From the NCBI GenBank assembly GCA_017303835.1, contig JAFLBI010000002.1, positions 62,001-126,000 on the forward strand: a stretch of 64,000 nt of DNA, in the 5' to 3' direction. The stretch comes from Chitinophagales bacterium (GTDB lineage: Bacteria; Bacteroidota; Bacteroidia; Chitinophagales; Chitinophagaceae). Under the pieces are notes generated by a model. It was not told where the DNA came from, did not search any database, and saw nothing but the letters and a program-made list of their open reading frames with translations. Both the position numbers and the translations under genes were made by a program. Shown here piece by piece: positions 18,439 to 27,921 of this stretch (positions within the stretch are counted from its first letter, which is position 1; every line of letters starts with the position of its first letter).

Positions 18439-18810
18439 CTCCTAACTGATTGATAATAAATATACTAAACAAAACAGGCACCCCTCTGAAATTTAATTTA
18501 ATCAGGAAAAGGAGCTTGTATCAGGCTGATATTCATGCTTTTTTTACATCAGATCAGTTGGTGAATGAAGATGCGTGTAGCTGAACAGCTGACTGGCAAC
18601 TTACACAGGAGGTTGCTTATGAATTCGCTTTTTGAGGGGGATTAGCAGACGCAGATGAAGCCATTCGTGGCAGGAGCATTCGGAAAGAATGCTCCTCCTC
18701 ATCTGCACGTGGGTTACTACAACTTTCGGGTGATTTTTAAAGAATCCTACTATAGTATGAGCACAGGCAGGCCAATCATTCAGAGGTTTGCTATACCAAA
18801 AACAACCAAC
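18439..18810. other. Gene-free stretch of about 370 bases
   Basis: This is the longest stretch without a gene in the window. It should hold the divergent promoters for the genes at 18438 and 18811, and it contains the nested inverted repeat at 18651-18706. An open frame (18655-18810) fused to the next gene exists but has no coding look. No clear TANNTTTG box was found. TACTATAGTA, a 10-bp palindrome, lies at about 18747-18756. Confidence 0.6.
18651..18706 (+). ncRNA. Candidate structured RNA / leader hairpin
   Basis: Two nested perfect stems: GCAGATGA (18651-18658) pairs with TCATCTGC (18699-18706), and inside it AGGAGCATTC (18672-18681) pairs with GAATGCTCCT (18687-18696) around a GGAAA loop. 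A 13-base internal strand lies on one side and 2 bases on the other. No T-tract follows, so it is not an ordinary terminator. It lies 105 bases before the membrane-protein gene and could be a cis-regulatory leader or a small RNA. The plus strand is assumed from that gene. Confidence 0.4.
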
Positions 18811-19305
18811 ATGAAAAAAATCAACATTCTCCGTTCTGAGCACTTGCTCTTAGTTGTACCAGCTTTAGCTTACGCTATTCTGTATGTGTTCTATCCTGAA
18901 CTCAATCGCTACATCATGCTGATGGACGGCGCAAGTACAATTGATTTCTATGATCTCTTATTTGTACAGACCCTTTTTATGATTATTACATTCTTTGTAC
19001 ACAAACTCATGCAGGTGGCTGGGGTACAATCTGCACAAATAAAATTCTTGCAAGTGAGTGTATCCTTGGTATTGATGTTGTCAATGGCTATTGTATTTAT
19101 CAATATTCCTGATGTGGGCAGACAATGGCATAACCAGATTTTCCCAACACCAGCTTATGAGCGTTGGTTGAGTATGAGTTATTTCTGTACAATGGCAATG
19201 GGATTGTTTCTTTTCCTGCAGATCGGCTTTATCGTATTTGGTATTGTGCGCACTGTAGTGCATAGTAGCCGTAAGGCTAAGTATGCATCAGTCTCTGCTG
19301 CTTAG
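18811..19305 (+). CDS. Small four-helix membrane protein, unknown
   Basis: A 164-residue integral membrane protein with about four hydrophobic segments (near residues 10-28, 48-66, 78-98 and 122-147) and a basic C-terminal tail. It begins MKKINILRSEHLLL. The frame extends upstream to 18655, but the ATG at 18811 directly precedes a standard basic-hydrophobic N-terminus and keeps the structured element untranslated. I do not recognise the family. It is a single gene convergent with recQ. Confidence 0.72.
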   Translation: MKKINILRSEHLLLVVPALAYAILYVFYPELNRYIMLMDGASTIDFYDLLFVQTLFMIITFFVHKLMQVAGVQSAQIKFLQVSVSLVLMLSMAIVFINIPDVGRQWHNQIFPTPAYERWLSMSYFCTMAMGLFLFLQIGFIVFGIVRTVVHSSRKAKYASVSAA

Positions 19306-19306
19306 T

Positions 19307-21238
19307 TTATGCTTGCTTAAGAATTCTGCCCTGTTCATCAATCAGGATTTGGCGCTCATTTACTAAGAAATCAAGGTGTTGCCATATTTCCGATTCTTGG
19401 TGATTGACCAACAAAGCAAACAAGTCTTTTATAGTTGGATCTGAGGCAGATAATAGATATTGATCGATATGTTCTTTGATGGATTTATTTGTGCCGGATT
19501 GTTTTTGTTGTTGTAGGCAATTATCGCAAATACCACATCTTGTTTGGCTGGTTTCACCAAAATAAGCAGCGATGTATTGGTTTCTGCAACCTTTGGTTTC
19601 GGCGATATAGCCGAGTAACTGTACCAGTCGCTCTATAAAAGCTTTTTTTCTGGCATGATAACGATCCAGGTCAATATGCAAATGCGCTGCCGGCGCACGA
19701 TTGAGTAAGAATTGTATTTGCGGACTTTCTTTTCTTGGCAGATACTCCACAACGCCCAGCGCATCTAATTGTTGTATCTGTTGTACGATCACTGTTGCAC
19801 TGGTTTGAAGTAATCTGGCCAGTTGCCTTTCATAGACAGATGCCGGATGATGCAGGATGCCCTCATAAGTACGCAACAATGTTTTTACCAAGGGATCCAG
19901 ATTTGGATACCCGTTTTCTATCGACTCAAGTAGTTCTCTGTCTGCAGTGAAAACCAGTTTGGATGGAATCAATCCGCCTTCGGTTAAAAGTATATGCCCT
20001 TCTTGTTCCAGGGTTTTGAGGCATTGTACAGTAGTGTTACTTTCTAACTGAAACAGTTCAGTAAACTGTTGCAGATCAAAATCAAAACGTTCACCTTCTC
20101 CAAGGCCAACCGGCAACTGCACATAATCTGCAATACATTGGTATACGTGCTTGATTAGCTGAACAGGCGGATAACGTTGTTCAGGTAATTGCTGTAATAC
20201 CTGAATATCTTCTTGTTGATAGAGCGCAACTGCATAGGCACGTTGTCCGTTCCTGCCTGCACGGCCTGCTTCCTGGTAATAATTCTCCAGGCAGTCGGGC
20301 AAATTGTAATGAATCACCAATTGTACATCCGGCTTATCAATACCCATACCGAATGCATTGGTGCATACAATTACCCTGATCTCATTCTGCAGCCATTGTT
20401 CCTGTACAAAATTTCTTTCTTCGTGGCTTAGTCCGGCATGATAATAGGCCACTTTGATTTGCTGCATGCCTAGCAATTGTGCTACTTGTTGGGTTTGTCT
20501 TCTGCTATTGCAATAGATGATAGCAGAGCCAGACAGTTTACTGAGTATATCAATGCATCTGTTGATTTTACTGTCTACCTTATTAACTGAAAAGGACAAT
20601 TGGGGCTTGAGAAAACTCTGTACAAATTTATTTGCCTTGGGTATTTGCAGTTGTGTGCAGATATCTTCTTGCACTGCTGGTGTAGCTGTAGCAGTGAGTG
20701 CAATCAGTGGTGTATCAGGCAGCCAGCTTCTTAAAATTTTAATGCGCAGATAGGCCGGTCTAAAATCATAACCCCACTGTGAAATGCAGTGTGCTTCATC
20801 AACTGCTATTAAGCTGATATTGAGCAAGTCTGCATAATCCTGAAATAATCTGGATTCCAATCGCTCTGGCGATACATACAACAACTTGAATTTACCGGCA
20901 GCAGTCTGTTTTAGCGTGTCTGTAACTTCTGTGTATTTCATGCCGCTGTGAATGGCAGCTGCTGGAATCCCCTTTTGCTGCAATGCATTCACTTGATCTT
21001 TCATCAGGGCAAGGAGCGGACTGATCACCAATGTAACACCCTCCTTCATGAGGGCTGGTACCTGAAAGCAAATTGATTTACCACCACCCGTGGGTAATAA
21101 AGCCAGCACATCCTTATTGGCAAGAACAGCATCAATAATGGCCTGTTGGTTACCTCTGAAAGAAGTATGGCCCCAGTACTTGGCTAATATGCTGGTGGGT
21201 GAAGCATGCATTGCTGCAATTAAGCCACTTTTTTCCAA
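19307..21238 (-). CDS. recQ: RecQ-family ATP-dependent DNA helicase
   Basis: A 643-residue 3'-5' DNA helicase of recombination and repair. Walker A is PTGGGKS (residues 49-55), motif II is DEAHCISQWGYDFRP, motif IV is SAIIYCNSRRQ and motif VI is YQEAGRAGRNGQ. A RecQ-C-terminal zinc site follows (CRNQ...CGICDNC, about 565-590) with a winged-helix region. The C-terminus is short and no HRDC domain is evident. The first ATG overlaps the end of the copper ATPase gene by 19 bases; an ATG at codon 10 (21211) would remove the overlap. It is probably co-transcribed with that ATPase. Confidence 0.94.
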   Translation of the reverse strand: MEKSGLIAAMHASPTSILAKYWGHTSFRGNQQAIIDAVLANKDVLALLPTGGGKSICFQVPALMKEGVTLVISPLLALMKDQVNALQQKGIPAAAIHSGMKYTEVTDTLKQTAAGKFKLLYVSPERLESRLFQDYADLLNISLIAVDEAHCISQWGYDFRPAYLRIKILRSWLPDTPLIALTATATPAVQEDICTQLQIPKANKFVQSFLKPQLSFSVNKVDSKINRCIDILSKLSGSAIIYCNSRRQTQQVAQLLGMQQIKVAYYHAGLSHEERNFVQEQWLQNEIRVIVCTNAFGMGIDKPDVQLVIHYNLPDCLENYYQEAGRAGRNGQRAYAVALYQQEDIQVLQQLPEQRYPPVQLIKHVYQCIADYVQLPVGLGEGERFDFDLQQFTELFQLESNTTVQCLKTLEQEGHILLTEGGLIPSKLVFTADRELLESIENGYPNLDPLVKTLLRTYEGILHHPASVYERQLARLLQTSATVIVQQIQQLDALGVVEYLPRKESPQIQFLLNRAPAAHLHIDLDRYHARKKAFIERLVQLLGYIAETKGCRNQYIAAYFGETSQTRCGICDNCLQQQKQSGTNKSIKEHIDQYLLSASDPTIKDLFALLVNHQESEIWQHLDFLVNERQILIDEQGRILKQA

Positions 21239-23334
21239 TTCAGGCGAACACTGTTTACAGCTAGTACAACATCGCTTAAACCCATAATCAGGGCGCCGAA
21301 TGTTGGACTTAAGAATCCGAAAGCAGCAACGGGTATTGCTACAATGTTATAGGCAAATGCCCAGAACAGGTTTTGTTTGATGGTGAGATAAGTATGTTTA
21401 CCAAGCCCCAATGAAAGTGGTAAATTCTTTAGGCCATGATTCATCAGCACTACCTGTGCACTTTGCATGGCAAGCTGCGAAGCTTCACTCAGGGAAATAC
21501 CGACGGTAGCTTTGGCCAATGCTGGCGCGTCATTGATGCCATCGCCAACCATGGCTACAGGTGCTATGCTATTGAGTTCAGCGATTTTTGCGAGTTTCTG
21601 CTCCGGTGTTTGTTCCGCAATCACTTCGTCAATACCCAGTTGCTGCGCAACCTGTTGGCATTTGTCCAGCTTGTCGCCACTCAGTAAAATTGTTTTGATA
21701 CCCATCTGATGAAGGCTGTTCACGATGGTCTTGGCTTCTTCTCTAATATCATCCTGCATATCCACCCAGCCAATCAATTCACCATTTTTGATTACGTAAA
21801 TGTTGTGGTTGGCTTCATTGGTTAGTTTGGCAGCTGCTTTATATGCACCTGCTATAAATTGATTGCCTTCTTTATCTGTAGCCTGCATACCCATGCCTTT
21901 TACTTCATCAATAGAAGACCAGCGAATATCCGGTTTGAATTTCCACTGATTTGTGATGGATTTGGCGATTGGGTGGTTGGAGTATTTTTCTAAAGAAGCT
22001 ACAATGCGTTTGAATTCGGTTTCGTCAATGGTTGTTTGAAAAGCTGCAATGCGAAACTTTCCTGTGGTGAGTGTACCAGTTTTATCAAAAACCACTTGCT
22101 TCACATCCTTAAATACTTCCAGACTTCTTGCATTTTTGAACAATACACCATTGCGGGCCGAACGGCCCAAGCCTACGGCAACAGCTGCTGGTGTGGCAAG
22201 CCCCATGGCGCAAGGGCAGGCAATAACCAATACAGCAATACTTCTCAATAAACTTTCCGTAAAGCCGTGATCAGTAAAAAAATAGTTGATGGCTAGGGTA
22301 GCAAGTGCAATACTCACTACGGCAGGAACAAATATGGCACTGATTTTATCTGCCAATAATTGAACCGGTGGTTTTTCTGTTTGCGCATCTTTTACGAGTC
22401 GGAGGATATTGCTCAATACAGTGTCTTCGCCAACTGCAGTTATATATGCTTTTACTTGTCCGTTTTCAATCAAAGATCCACCGATCAGGGTATCATTCAT
22501 TTTCTTTTCAACAGGAATACTTTCCCCAGTAATGATGGCTTCATTTACACTTGCATCGCCCCAGAGAATTTTACAGTCCATAGGTACAGGCTCGCCGGTA
22601 CGAATTAGTACGAGATCACCTACTTTCAGTGAAGTACTTTCTACCGGAAACACATGCTCCTGATGTTGTTCATCATAAGCAATCATATTGGCCATTACTT
22701 TCTGGCTCACTGCCAACTTTTTCAAGGCAGCTTGTGTAGTTTGTACAGATCTGTCTTCCAGATAATTGCCCATGAATACCAGAGTGATGATGGTGGCGGT
22801 GGTTTCATAGAATAAATATTTTTCTGCTTCACCGATAATGGTACCATATAAGCTGTACACAAATGCAGCTGTAGCACCAATAACAATCAGCACATTCATA
22901 TTGGGCACACCCTTGGTGAGGCTGTTAAAAGCACTTCTGCCAAAAAATTCCATGCCTACGATATAGACAGGGATGGTGAGTGCAAGTTGCACAATGGGAT
23001 TCATCAGCCAGTGAATATGCAGGCCTGGAATCATGTGTAACATCAAAGGCGCAGTAAATACCAAACAAAACCAAAAGCGTTGCAGGTGATTGGTAAACCA
23101 AAATTTCTTTTTGGGTGTTGCGGGAATTTCTGCAGACTCTACTTCGTACCCGAGTTTGTGAATCCCTTTGGCAATCTCTTCTTTTGAGTGTTGTTCATCC
23201 AATTGAAAACTCACATCCCCACCAATAAAATTCACCTTTACCTGTTGCAGTCCTTTTTGTTCCAGGTATTTGTGTATGGTCAGTGCACAGTTTGTGCAAT
23301 CCATGCCATTTACCTTCCAGCTCACTTTTTCCAT
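21220..23334 (-). CDS. copA: Copper-type heavy-metal P1B-ATPase
   Basis: A 704-residue P-type ATPase that exports Cu(I) from the cytoplasm. One N-terminal heavy-metal-associated domain carries MDCTNC (Cys 13 and 16). Eight transmembrane helices are expected. The intramembrane CPC (VIACPCAMG, about residue 373) sets copper/silver specificity. The phosphorylation motif is DKTGTLTTG (about 420), the hinge is GDGINDAP and the nucleotide site HP lies in SNHPIAKS. It heads a minus-strand unit with recQ. A box TAACTTTA (23353-23360, this strand) close to the -7 consensus lies 18 bases before the ATG. No copper chaperone gene is adjacent. Confidence 0.94.
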   Translation of the reverse strand: MEKVSWKVNGMDCTNCALTIHKYLEQKGLQQVKVNFIGGDVSFQLDEQHSKEEIAKGIHKLGYEVESAEIPATPKKKFWFTNHLQRFWFCLVFTAPLMLHMIPGLHIHWLMNPIVQLALTIPVYIVGMEFFGRSAFNSLTKGVPNMNVLIVIGATAAFVYSLYGTIIGEAEKYLFYETTATIITLVFMGNYLEDRSVQTTQAALKKLAVSQKVMANMIAYDEQHQEHVFPVESTSLKVGDLVLIRTGEPVPMDCKILWGDASVNEAIITGESIPVEKKMNDTLIGGSLIENGQVKAYITAVGEDTVLSNILRLVKDAQTEKPPVQLLADKISAIFVPAVVSIALATLAINYFFTDHGFTESLLRSIAVLVIACPCAMGLATPAAVAVGLGRSARNGVLFKNARSLEVFKDVKQVVFDKTGTLTTGKFRIAAFQTTIDETEFKRIVASLEKYSNHPIAKSITNQWKFKPDIRWSSIDEVKGMGMQATDKEGNQFIAGAYKAAAKLTNEANHNIYVIKNGELIGWVDMQDDIREEAKTIVNSLHQMGIKTILLSGDKLDKCQQVAQQLGIDEVIAEQTPEQKLAKIAELNSIAPVAMVGDGINDAPALAKATVGISLSEASQLAMQSAQVVLMNHGLKNLPLSLGLGKHTYLTIKQNLFWAFAYNIVAIPVAAFGFLSPTFGALIMGLSDVVLAVNSVRLNWKKVA

Positions 23335-23451
23335 AACATATCCGTTTCAGGGTAAAGTTACCAAGCAATAAGCAGGAGCTGTTTTCGAGAAAGGGACAAT
23401 ATTTCTGCATCTACGATTCAAAAGCGCCAAGTGCTGAGTTATCTTCGCGTC

Positions 23452-23862
23452 ATGGATATGATTTTTACGCATGATCAGTTGCGTTTTGTGGTGGCGGCAG
23501 CGTGGAAAACCCATCAGAAGCAAAAGGTATGGGCATTTCATGCACCTATGGGAGCCGGTAAAACCACCTTTATCCACGCTTTGTGCCAGGAATTAGGGGT
23601 TGCCGAAGCTGTTACAAGCCCCACTTTCGCCATTATCAATGAATACAAAGCAAAAGCACAAACCATTCTGCATATGGATTGGTACCGATTAGCGGATACC
23701 GAAGAGGCAGAAGCTGCTGGTGTGGGTGCCGCATTAGATTCGGGTGCATTATGCCTTATAGAATGGCCAGAAAAAGCACCGGAGCTATTGCCGGATGATA
23801 CATTGCATATTCATATCGAGGTCCTGGATGCGCAGACCAGAAGAATCTATACGTCTGACTGA
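23452..23862 (+). CDS. tsaE: TsaE, ATPase of the t6A tRNA-modification complex
   Basis: A 136-residue P-loop protein that works with TsaB and TsaD to install threonylcarbamoyl-adenosine-37 on tRNAs reading ANN codons. Walker A is APMGAGKTTF near residue 32. TSPTFAIINEY and HMDWYRL are family motifs. The size fits (about 135-155). The frame opens at a GTG at 23431, but the ATG at 23452 matches family length. Alanine dehydrogenase follows 43 bases later. Confidence 0.93.
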   Translation: MDMIFTHDQLRFVVAAAWKTHQKQKVWAFHAPMGAGKTTFIHALCQELGVAEAVTSPTFAIINEYKAKAQTILHMDWYRLADTEEAEAAGVGAALDSGALCLIEWPEKAPELLPDDTLHIHIEVLDAQTRRIYTSD

Positions 23863-23905
23863 AATCAGTTAATTTTATTGTCACCCTAACCTGAATCGCT
23901 TAACC

Positions 23906-25120
23906 ATGGCTGCAAATAAACCTGTGATTAGTACCTCCTTCAGTTATGAAACCCTGGAAGAAACTTTGGATATCAAACCACAGGGTGCAAAACTGCATAT
24001 TGGTATTCCAAAGGAGATTGCCTTTCAGGAGAATCGTGTATCCCTGATTCCTGATGCGGTGAGTGTGCTGGTGAGTAACGGACATGAAGTAACCGTTGAG
24101 CACAATGCAGGTGCTTCTAGTCATTATACCGATAAAGAATACGCCGAAGCAGGTGCTAAAATTGTTTACGACAGGGCAGAGGTGATGAAAGCCCCCATCT
24201 TGTCCAAGAGTGCGCCGGTAGTTGAAGAAGATTTGCCCTTATTGCAATTGAACCAAACCATTATTTCACCCATTCATTTGTCTGCCCTCAAGAAAGAGCA
24301 TATTGAGAAGATGATGGAGAAGCGTATTACTGCGCTGAGCTATGAAAATATGAAGGATGCCAGTGGTACCTATCCCATTGTGCGCAGCATGAGTGAGATT
24401 GCAGGTAGTGCGGTGATGCTGATTGCGGGCCAGTACCTCAGTAGTTTCAATAAAGGGAAGGGTGTTTTATTGGGCGGCATCAGCGGTATTCCGCCAACCA
24501 AGGTGGTGATTATTGGTGCTGGTATTGTAGGCGAGTTTGCTACTAGAAATGCTTTAGCACTTGGTGCGAGTGTAAAAGTGTTTGACAACAATGTCTATCG
24601 TTTAAAGCAATTGCAGAATAATCTCGGTCAGCGTGTTTGGACCAGTGTGCTTGAACCTCGCATTCTTGCTAAGCAGTTGAAGACTTGCGAGGTAGCTGTA
24701 GGTGCACTTAGTAACGAGTTTGGCCGAGCGCCAGTGGTTGTAACAGAAGAGATGGTGGCCGCGATGCGTCCCGGCAGTATCATCATTGATGTGGCTATTG
24801 ATCGTGGCGGTTGCTTTGAAACCAGTGAACTCACCAGTCATGAAAGTCCCACATTCGTACAGCATGATGTAATACATTATTGTGTGCCGAATATTCCGAG
24901 TGGATTTGCGCGTACTGCTAGTCAGGCCATCAGTAGTGTCTTAATGCCATTGTTACTTGAGATCAGTGATGAAGGTGGTATGGAAGAAAAAGTATGGCAT
25001 GATTTCAACCTGCGCGAAGGCATTTATATGTTCAAGGGAGCATTAACTGATTTTTATATCAGTCAGAAATTTGATTTGAAATATACCGACTTGAATCTGC
25101 TGATTGCCAGCAGAGGCTAG
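23906..25120 (+). CDS. ald: Alanine dehydrogenase
   Basis: A 404-residue NAD-dependent dehydrogenase interconverting L-alanine and pyruvate plus ammonia. After a short N-terminal extension (about 30 residues, common in Bacteroidota), GIPKEIAFQENRVSLIP opens the AlaDh/PNT N-terminal domain. The Rossmann motif is VVIIGAGIVGEFATRNALALGA (about 195-215, shown in part by GAGIVG), and IDVAIDRGGCFET and HYCVPNIPSG are family signatures. It lies behind tsaE on the same strand and is convergent with the GT-C-like gene, ending 2 bases before it. The related transhydrogenase alpha subunit is less likely given its full length and motifs. Confidence 0.92.
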   Translation: MAANKPVISTSFSYETLEETLDIKPQGAKLHIGIPKEIAFQENRVSLIPDAVSVLVSNGHEVTVEHNAGASSHYTDKEYAEAGAKIVYDRAEVMKAPILSKSAPVVEEDLPLLQLNQTIISPIHLSALKKEHIEKMMEKRITALSYENMKDASGTYPIVRSMSEIAGSAVMLIAGQYLSSFNKGKGVLLGGISGIPPTKVVIIGAGIVGEFATRNALALGASVKVFDNNVYRLKQLQNNLGQRVWTSVLEPRILAKQLKTCEVAVGALSNEFGRAPVVVTEEMVAAMRPGSIIIDVAIDRGGCFETSELTSHESPTFVQHDVIHYCVPNIPSGFARTASQAISSVLMPLLLEISDEGGMEEKVWHDFNLREGIYMFKGALTDFYISQKFDLKYTDLNLLIASRG

Positions 25121-25122
25121 TA

Positions 25123-26607
25123 TCATTGTTTTGTGCTGTCGCAAAAACGATAGAGTGCGCCGTCTTCATATTGCACTACCGGCTGCAGTTGTTTGAATTG
25201 GCGAATACTATCCAAAGAAATCAATTCCGGATTATCAGCATCTCGAATGAATACAATATAACCGCAGGGCAATTGTTTCAATCTATTGATCTGCCAGCCA
25301 AACTCTTTTTGTGGTAATTGTCGGCTATAGATGCCGGATAAAAAATGTACTGCATCATGCGCATTGGCATAGATAGAATCAGCGGGCTGAAAATCTTGCT
25401 TGTGTTTCCGGAGATACTGTACAATCTCCATCTCTCCCCACATTTGTTCGCGATAGCCCGGTACGCCTGCATCTTTTACGCCATCCCAGGTTTCCCAGTT
25501 GATGGGATAGTATTTGTATTGCCAGGAAAAGCAAATGAGTGTTATACAGATGCTTGCAACCAGTGTGGATAGGCGCTTCTGTAGATGTAACTGATAAATC
25601 AGGTCAAATACAAGGATGATGATTGGAAGTAGTATGGCTGCCAACAGGCGACTATTGAGTTGTTCATGTTTGCTGGTGCTGGCAGAAATAATCATGAACG
25701 CGCTATAGATCAAGGCAAAGCTGTAAAGCACTTTTCCATAGGCATCTTTTCTGCGCAGGATAAGCGCAGCTATCATTAGCACGAGTGCAATGCTTCCTGT
25801 AACCCATGCCTGAGTTGAAAATGGTAAGAATAACCAATGCTGAATGGTATCAAAAGTAAAACCAAGATTATCCAAAAAGCTAGTGGTTGCTGGTTTTCGT
25901 AAGCCGGTAAATGTATCTGTGTGTAGTTTATTGCGAATGAGGTTGATGGTGAGTGGTATTGATGCGAGTAGTCCAAACAATACAGTTTTGCGTAGTCCTT
26001 GCTTCCAGTTTGTTTGCTGCAACAAAAGCATGCAGCCTGTAGCGATGATGGTGATGCCCGCATACCTTGTTAATGCAGTATATCCTGCAATGATTGCAGC
26101 TAGTATCCACCATTTTTCTTTTGTGGTATGGGTTAATGCATTGCCCATTACTAGCATAAATAAGACGAGCAGCACCAGAAAGCTGGTCTCAGACCACAAC
26201 ATTGCATAGATTTCAATGGTGGCCGGACTAACCACCAAGCTGCCGAGTACTGCAATTTGTAACCATATTTTATTCGGAAAAAGATATTGTGTGAGTCGGC
26301 CGGATAAAAAAATAAAGCAGGCATAGAGTAATGCGTTGAGCGCTGTACTAAAGACCACTGGATCTGTTTGTGTAATCCAGGAAACAAAAGCCAGTAACAA
26401 GGGATAGCCTGCAGGAAAGTCAACAAGTGGCAGGTGATTGAAATCTTCCAGTGCGTGGTCTTGTATCAATTCTTTGGCTGCTTCTAAATAGAAAACAGAG
26501 TCGGGAGATACACCCATGCCGGATTGTTTGCCCATGGCAATGATGCAGCCTGCGGCAATAGCAGCAAAAAGAAATAGATGCCAATTATTTTGTAGTCTGG
26601 CGCGCAT
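25123..26607 (-). CDS. Polytopic membrane protein, GT-C glycosyltransferase-like
   Basis: A 494-residue protein with roughly ten hydrophobic helices and a soluble C-terminal domain. The first luminal loop has SPDSVFYLEAAKEL, an acidic motif of the kind found in lipid-linked-sugar-dependent (GT39/ArnT/PMT-like) transferases. It would act in the inner membrane on a periplasmic acceptor. The family call is from topology and this loop only. It starts 2 bases after the GH5 gene and is the end of the minus-strand lpx operon. Confidence 0.65.
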   Translation of the reverse strand: MRARLQNNWHLFLFAAIAAGCIIAMGKQSGMGVSPDSVFYLEAAKELIQDHALEDFNHLPLVDFPAGYPLLLAFVSWITQTDPVVFSTALNALLYACFIFLSGRLTQYLFPNKIWLQIAVLGSLVVSPATIEIYAMLWSETSFLVLLVLFMLVMGNALTHTTKEKWWILAAIIAGYTALTRYAGITIIATGCMLLLQQTNWKQGLRKTVLFGLLASIPLTINLIRNKLHTDTFTGLRKPATTSFLDNLGFTFDTIQHWLFLPFSTQAWVTGSIALVLMIAALILRRKDAYGKVLYSFALIYSAFMIISASTSKHEQLNSRLLAAILLPIIILVFDLIYQLHLQKRLSTLVASICITLICFSWQYKYYPINWETWDGVKDAGVPGYREQMWGEMEIVQYLRKHKQDFQPADSIYANAHDAVHFLSGIYSRQLPQKEFGWQINRLKQLPCGYIVFIRDADNPELISLDSIRQFKQLQPVVQYEDGALYRFCDSTKQ

Positions 26608-26609
26608 GA

Positions 26610-27893
26610 TCAGTTTCGTGAGTTGATCTTCACTGCATATTCACCAATCAGCTGAATGGTGGTTTTGTCGGTGTCATACACACTATACCAGCCTTGTTGC
26701 TCATGTGGTGGATCCCCAATATAATCATCACCCTTTTTCCAGTATCCACCGGCTTTTGCTGGTCTGCCTTCTCCTCCCCAAGCCCAGAAATTCACACCAC
26801 GCAGTGCTGTATTGCTTTGAATCAACTGTATCACTTCTTCAAAAACCTTGCCGTAGTAATTGTCACGCACTTTAACTCCTGCTGCTATATCCATGCTTCC
26901 CTTATCTCGGCCAATGCCAAACTCTTCCAATACCAATGGTTTATTCAACTTGTTCGCTAAAGCAACATGTTTGCGTACATAATCCTGCATGTATTTGACG
27001 GTATTACGATAAGTCAGTTCATGTCTGTTAGGATCATACACATTCCAGTTTTGTACCCATAAGTGTGCAGTGGTATAATCTATAAATGGAGAGCTGGCAT
27101 CTTTTATTACATCCATACCTGCATAAGCTGCATCATTGGTTTCGCCTTCCACACCTGCACAAACCAAGTGGTTCTTATCGATAGATTTAATGAGTTGTGC
27201 TGTGTTGTGTATCCAATCCCTGAATGCATCCAATTGCCGCATGCCTCTCGGTTCATTACACAATTGCCAGCTCATGATGGTGGGATCATTTTTATAAGCA
27301 ATTTTCGAGAGGCTATTCACTCGCTCAATCATAAACTTTACATGGTTGTGGAAGAGTGTAATTACTTCTGGCTCCTTGTAGAAAAGTGCAGTAAATACCT
27401 GATACCGATGCCAATCCCCATATGGTTGTGGAGGAGGATAGGGAATACGTAATGTATTGTTCACCCAAACACGATACTGTGCCATCCCGCCACTCCATGG
27501 CCAGAAATTATTGAGAACAACAACTGCTTTCATGTTGCGCTTACGCATTTCCACGAGCAGTTTATCCATTCCCTTGAGTAATGCTTCGTTGTAAACGCCG
27601 GGTTTGGTTTGTAATGCGGGCGACATCCGCCAAGGTTCTTCATCAGGACCTTCGCTACTGCCAAGGATACGCAGATTTTTCACACCCATTGCAGATAATC
27701 TGTCAAGTTCACGAATCAGTCTCGCTGTGTCATATGCGCCAAGGTGATGGCCATACCAAAAATTGGTGCCCAGAAAAGTATAACTGGAGCCATTCAGCAG
27801 AAAGGACTGGTCTTTTACTTGAACGAATGCAGATTTGGATTGCGCCTGCATCATGGCTGGTAAAAACAATAAAGCGAAAAGCAGGTTTTTCAT
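26610..27893 (-). CDS. GH5-family glycoside hydrolase (mannanase/cellulase-like), exported
   Basis: A 427-residue TIM-barrel glycosidase. The signal peptide is residues 1-17 (ends MMQAQ). The acid/base Glu lies in WQLCNEPRG (about 210) and the nucleophile Glu in LVLEEFGIG (about 320). FWAWGGEGRP near 375 gives a substrate-lining aromatic. The spacing fits clan A, GH5. The arrangement resembles beta-mannanases, but the substrate is not settled. Why it sits inside the lipid A operon is unclear. It is 28 bases downstream of an ABC ATPase gene. Confidence 0.85.
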   Translation of the reverse strand: MKNLLFALLFLPAMMQAQSKSAFVQVKDQSFLLNGSSYTFLGTNFWYGHHLGAYDTARLIRELDRLSAMGVKNLRILGSSEGPDEEPWRMSPALQTKPGVYNEALLKGMDKLLVEMRKRNMKAVVVLNNFWPWSGGMAQYRVWVNNTLRIPYPPPQPYGDWHRYQVFTALFYKEPEVITLFHNHVKFMIERVNSLSKIAYKNDPTIMSWQLCNEPRGMRQLDAFRDWIHNTAQLIKSIDKNHLVCAGVEGETNDAAYAGMDVIKDASSPFIDYTTAHLWVQNWNVYDPNRHELTYRNTVKYMQDYVRKHVALANKLNKPLVLEEFGIGRDKGSMDIAAGVKVRDNYYGKVFEEVIQLIQSNTALRGVNFWAWGGEGRPAKAGGYWKKGDDYIGDPPHEQQGWYSVYDTDKTTIQLIGEYAVKINSRN

Positions 27894-27921
27894 GCTTAAA
27901 TGTACAAATAAGCCTGAACTA

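Noticed and set aside
18655..18810. N-terminal extension of the membrane protein, with a PPHLHVGYYN stretch resembling DUF4160-type proteins
   Set aside because: Only a short resemblance, the stretch runs through a perfect hairpin, and the ATG at 18811 gives a normal membrane-protein N-terminus.
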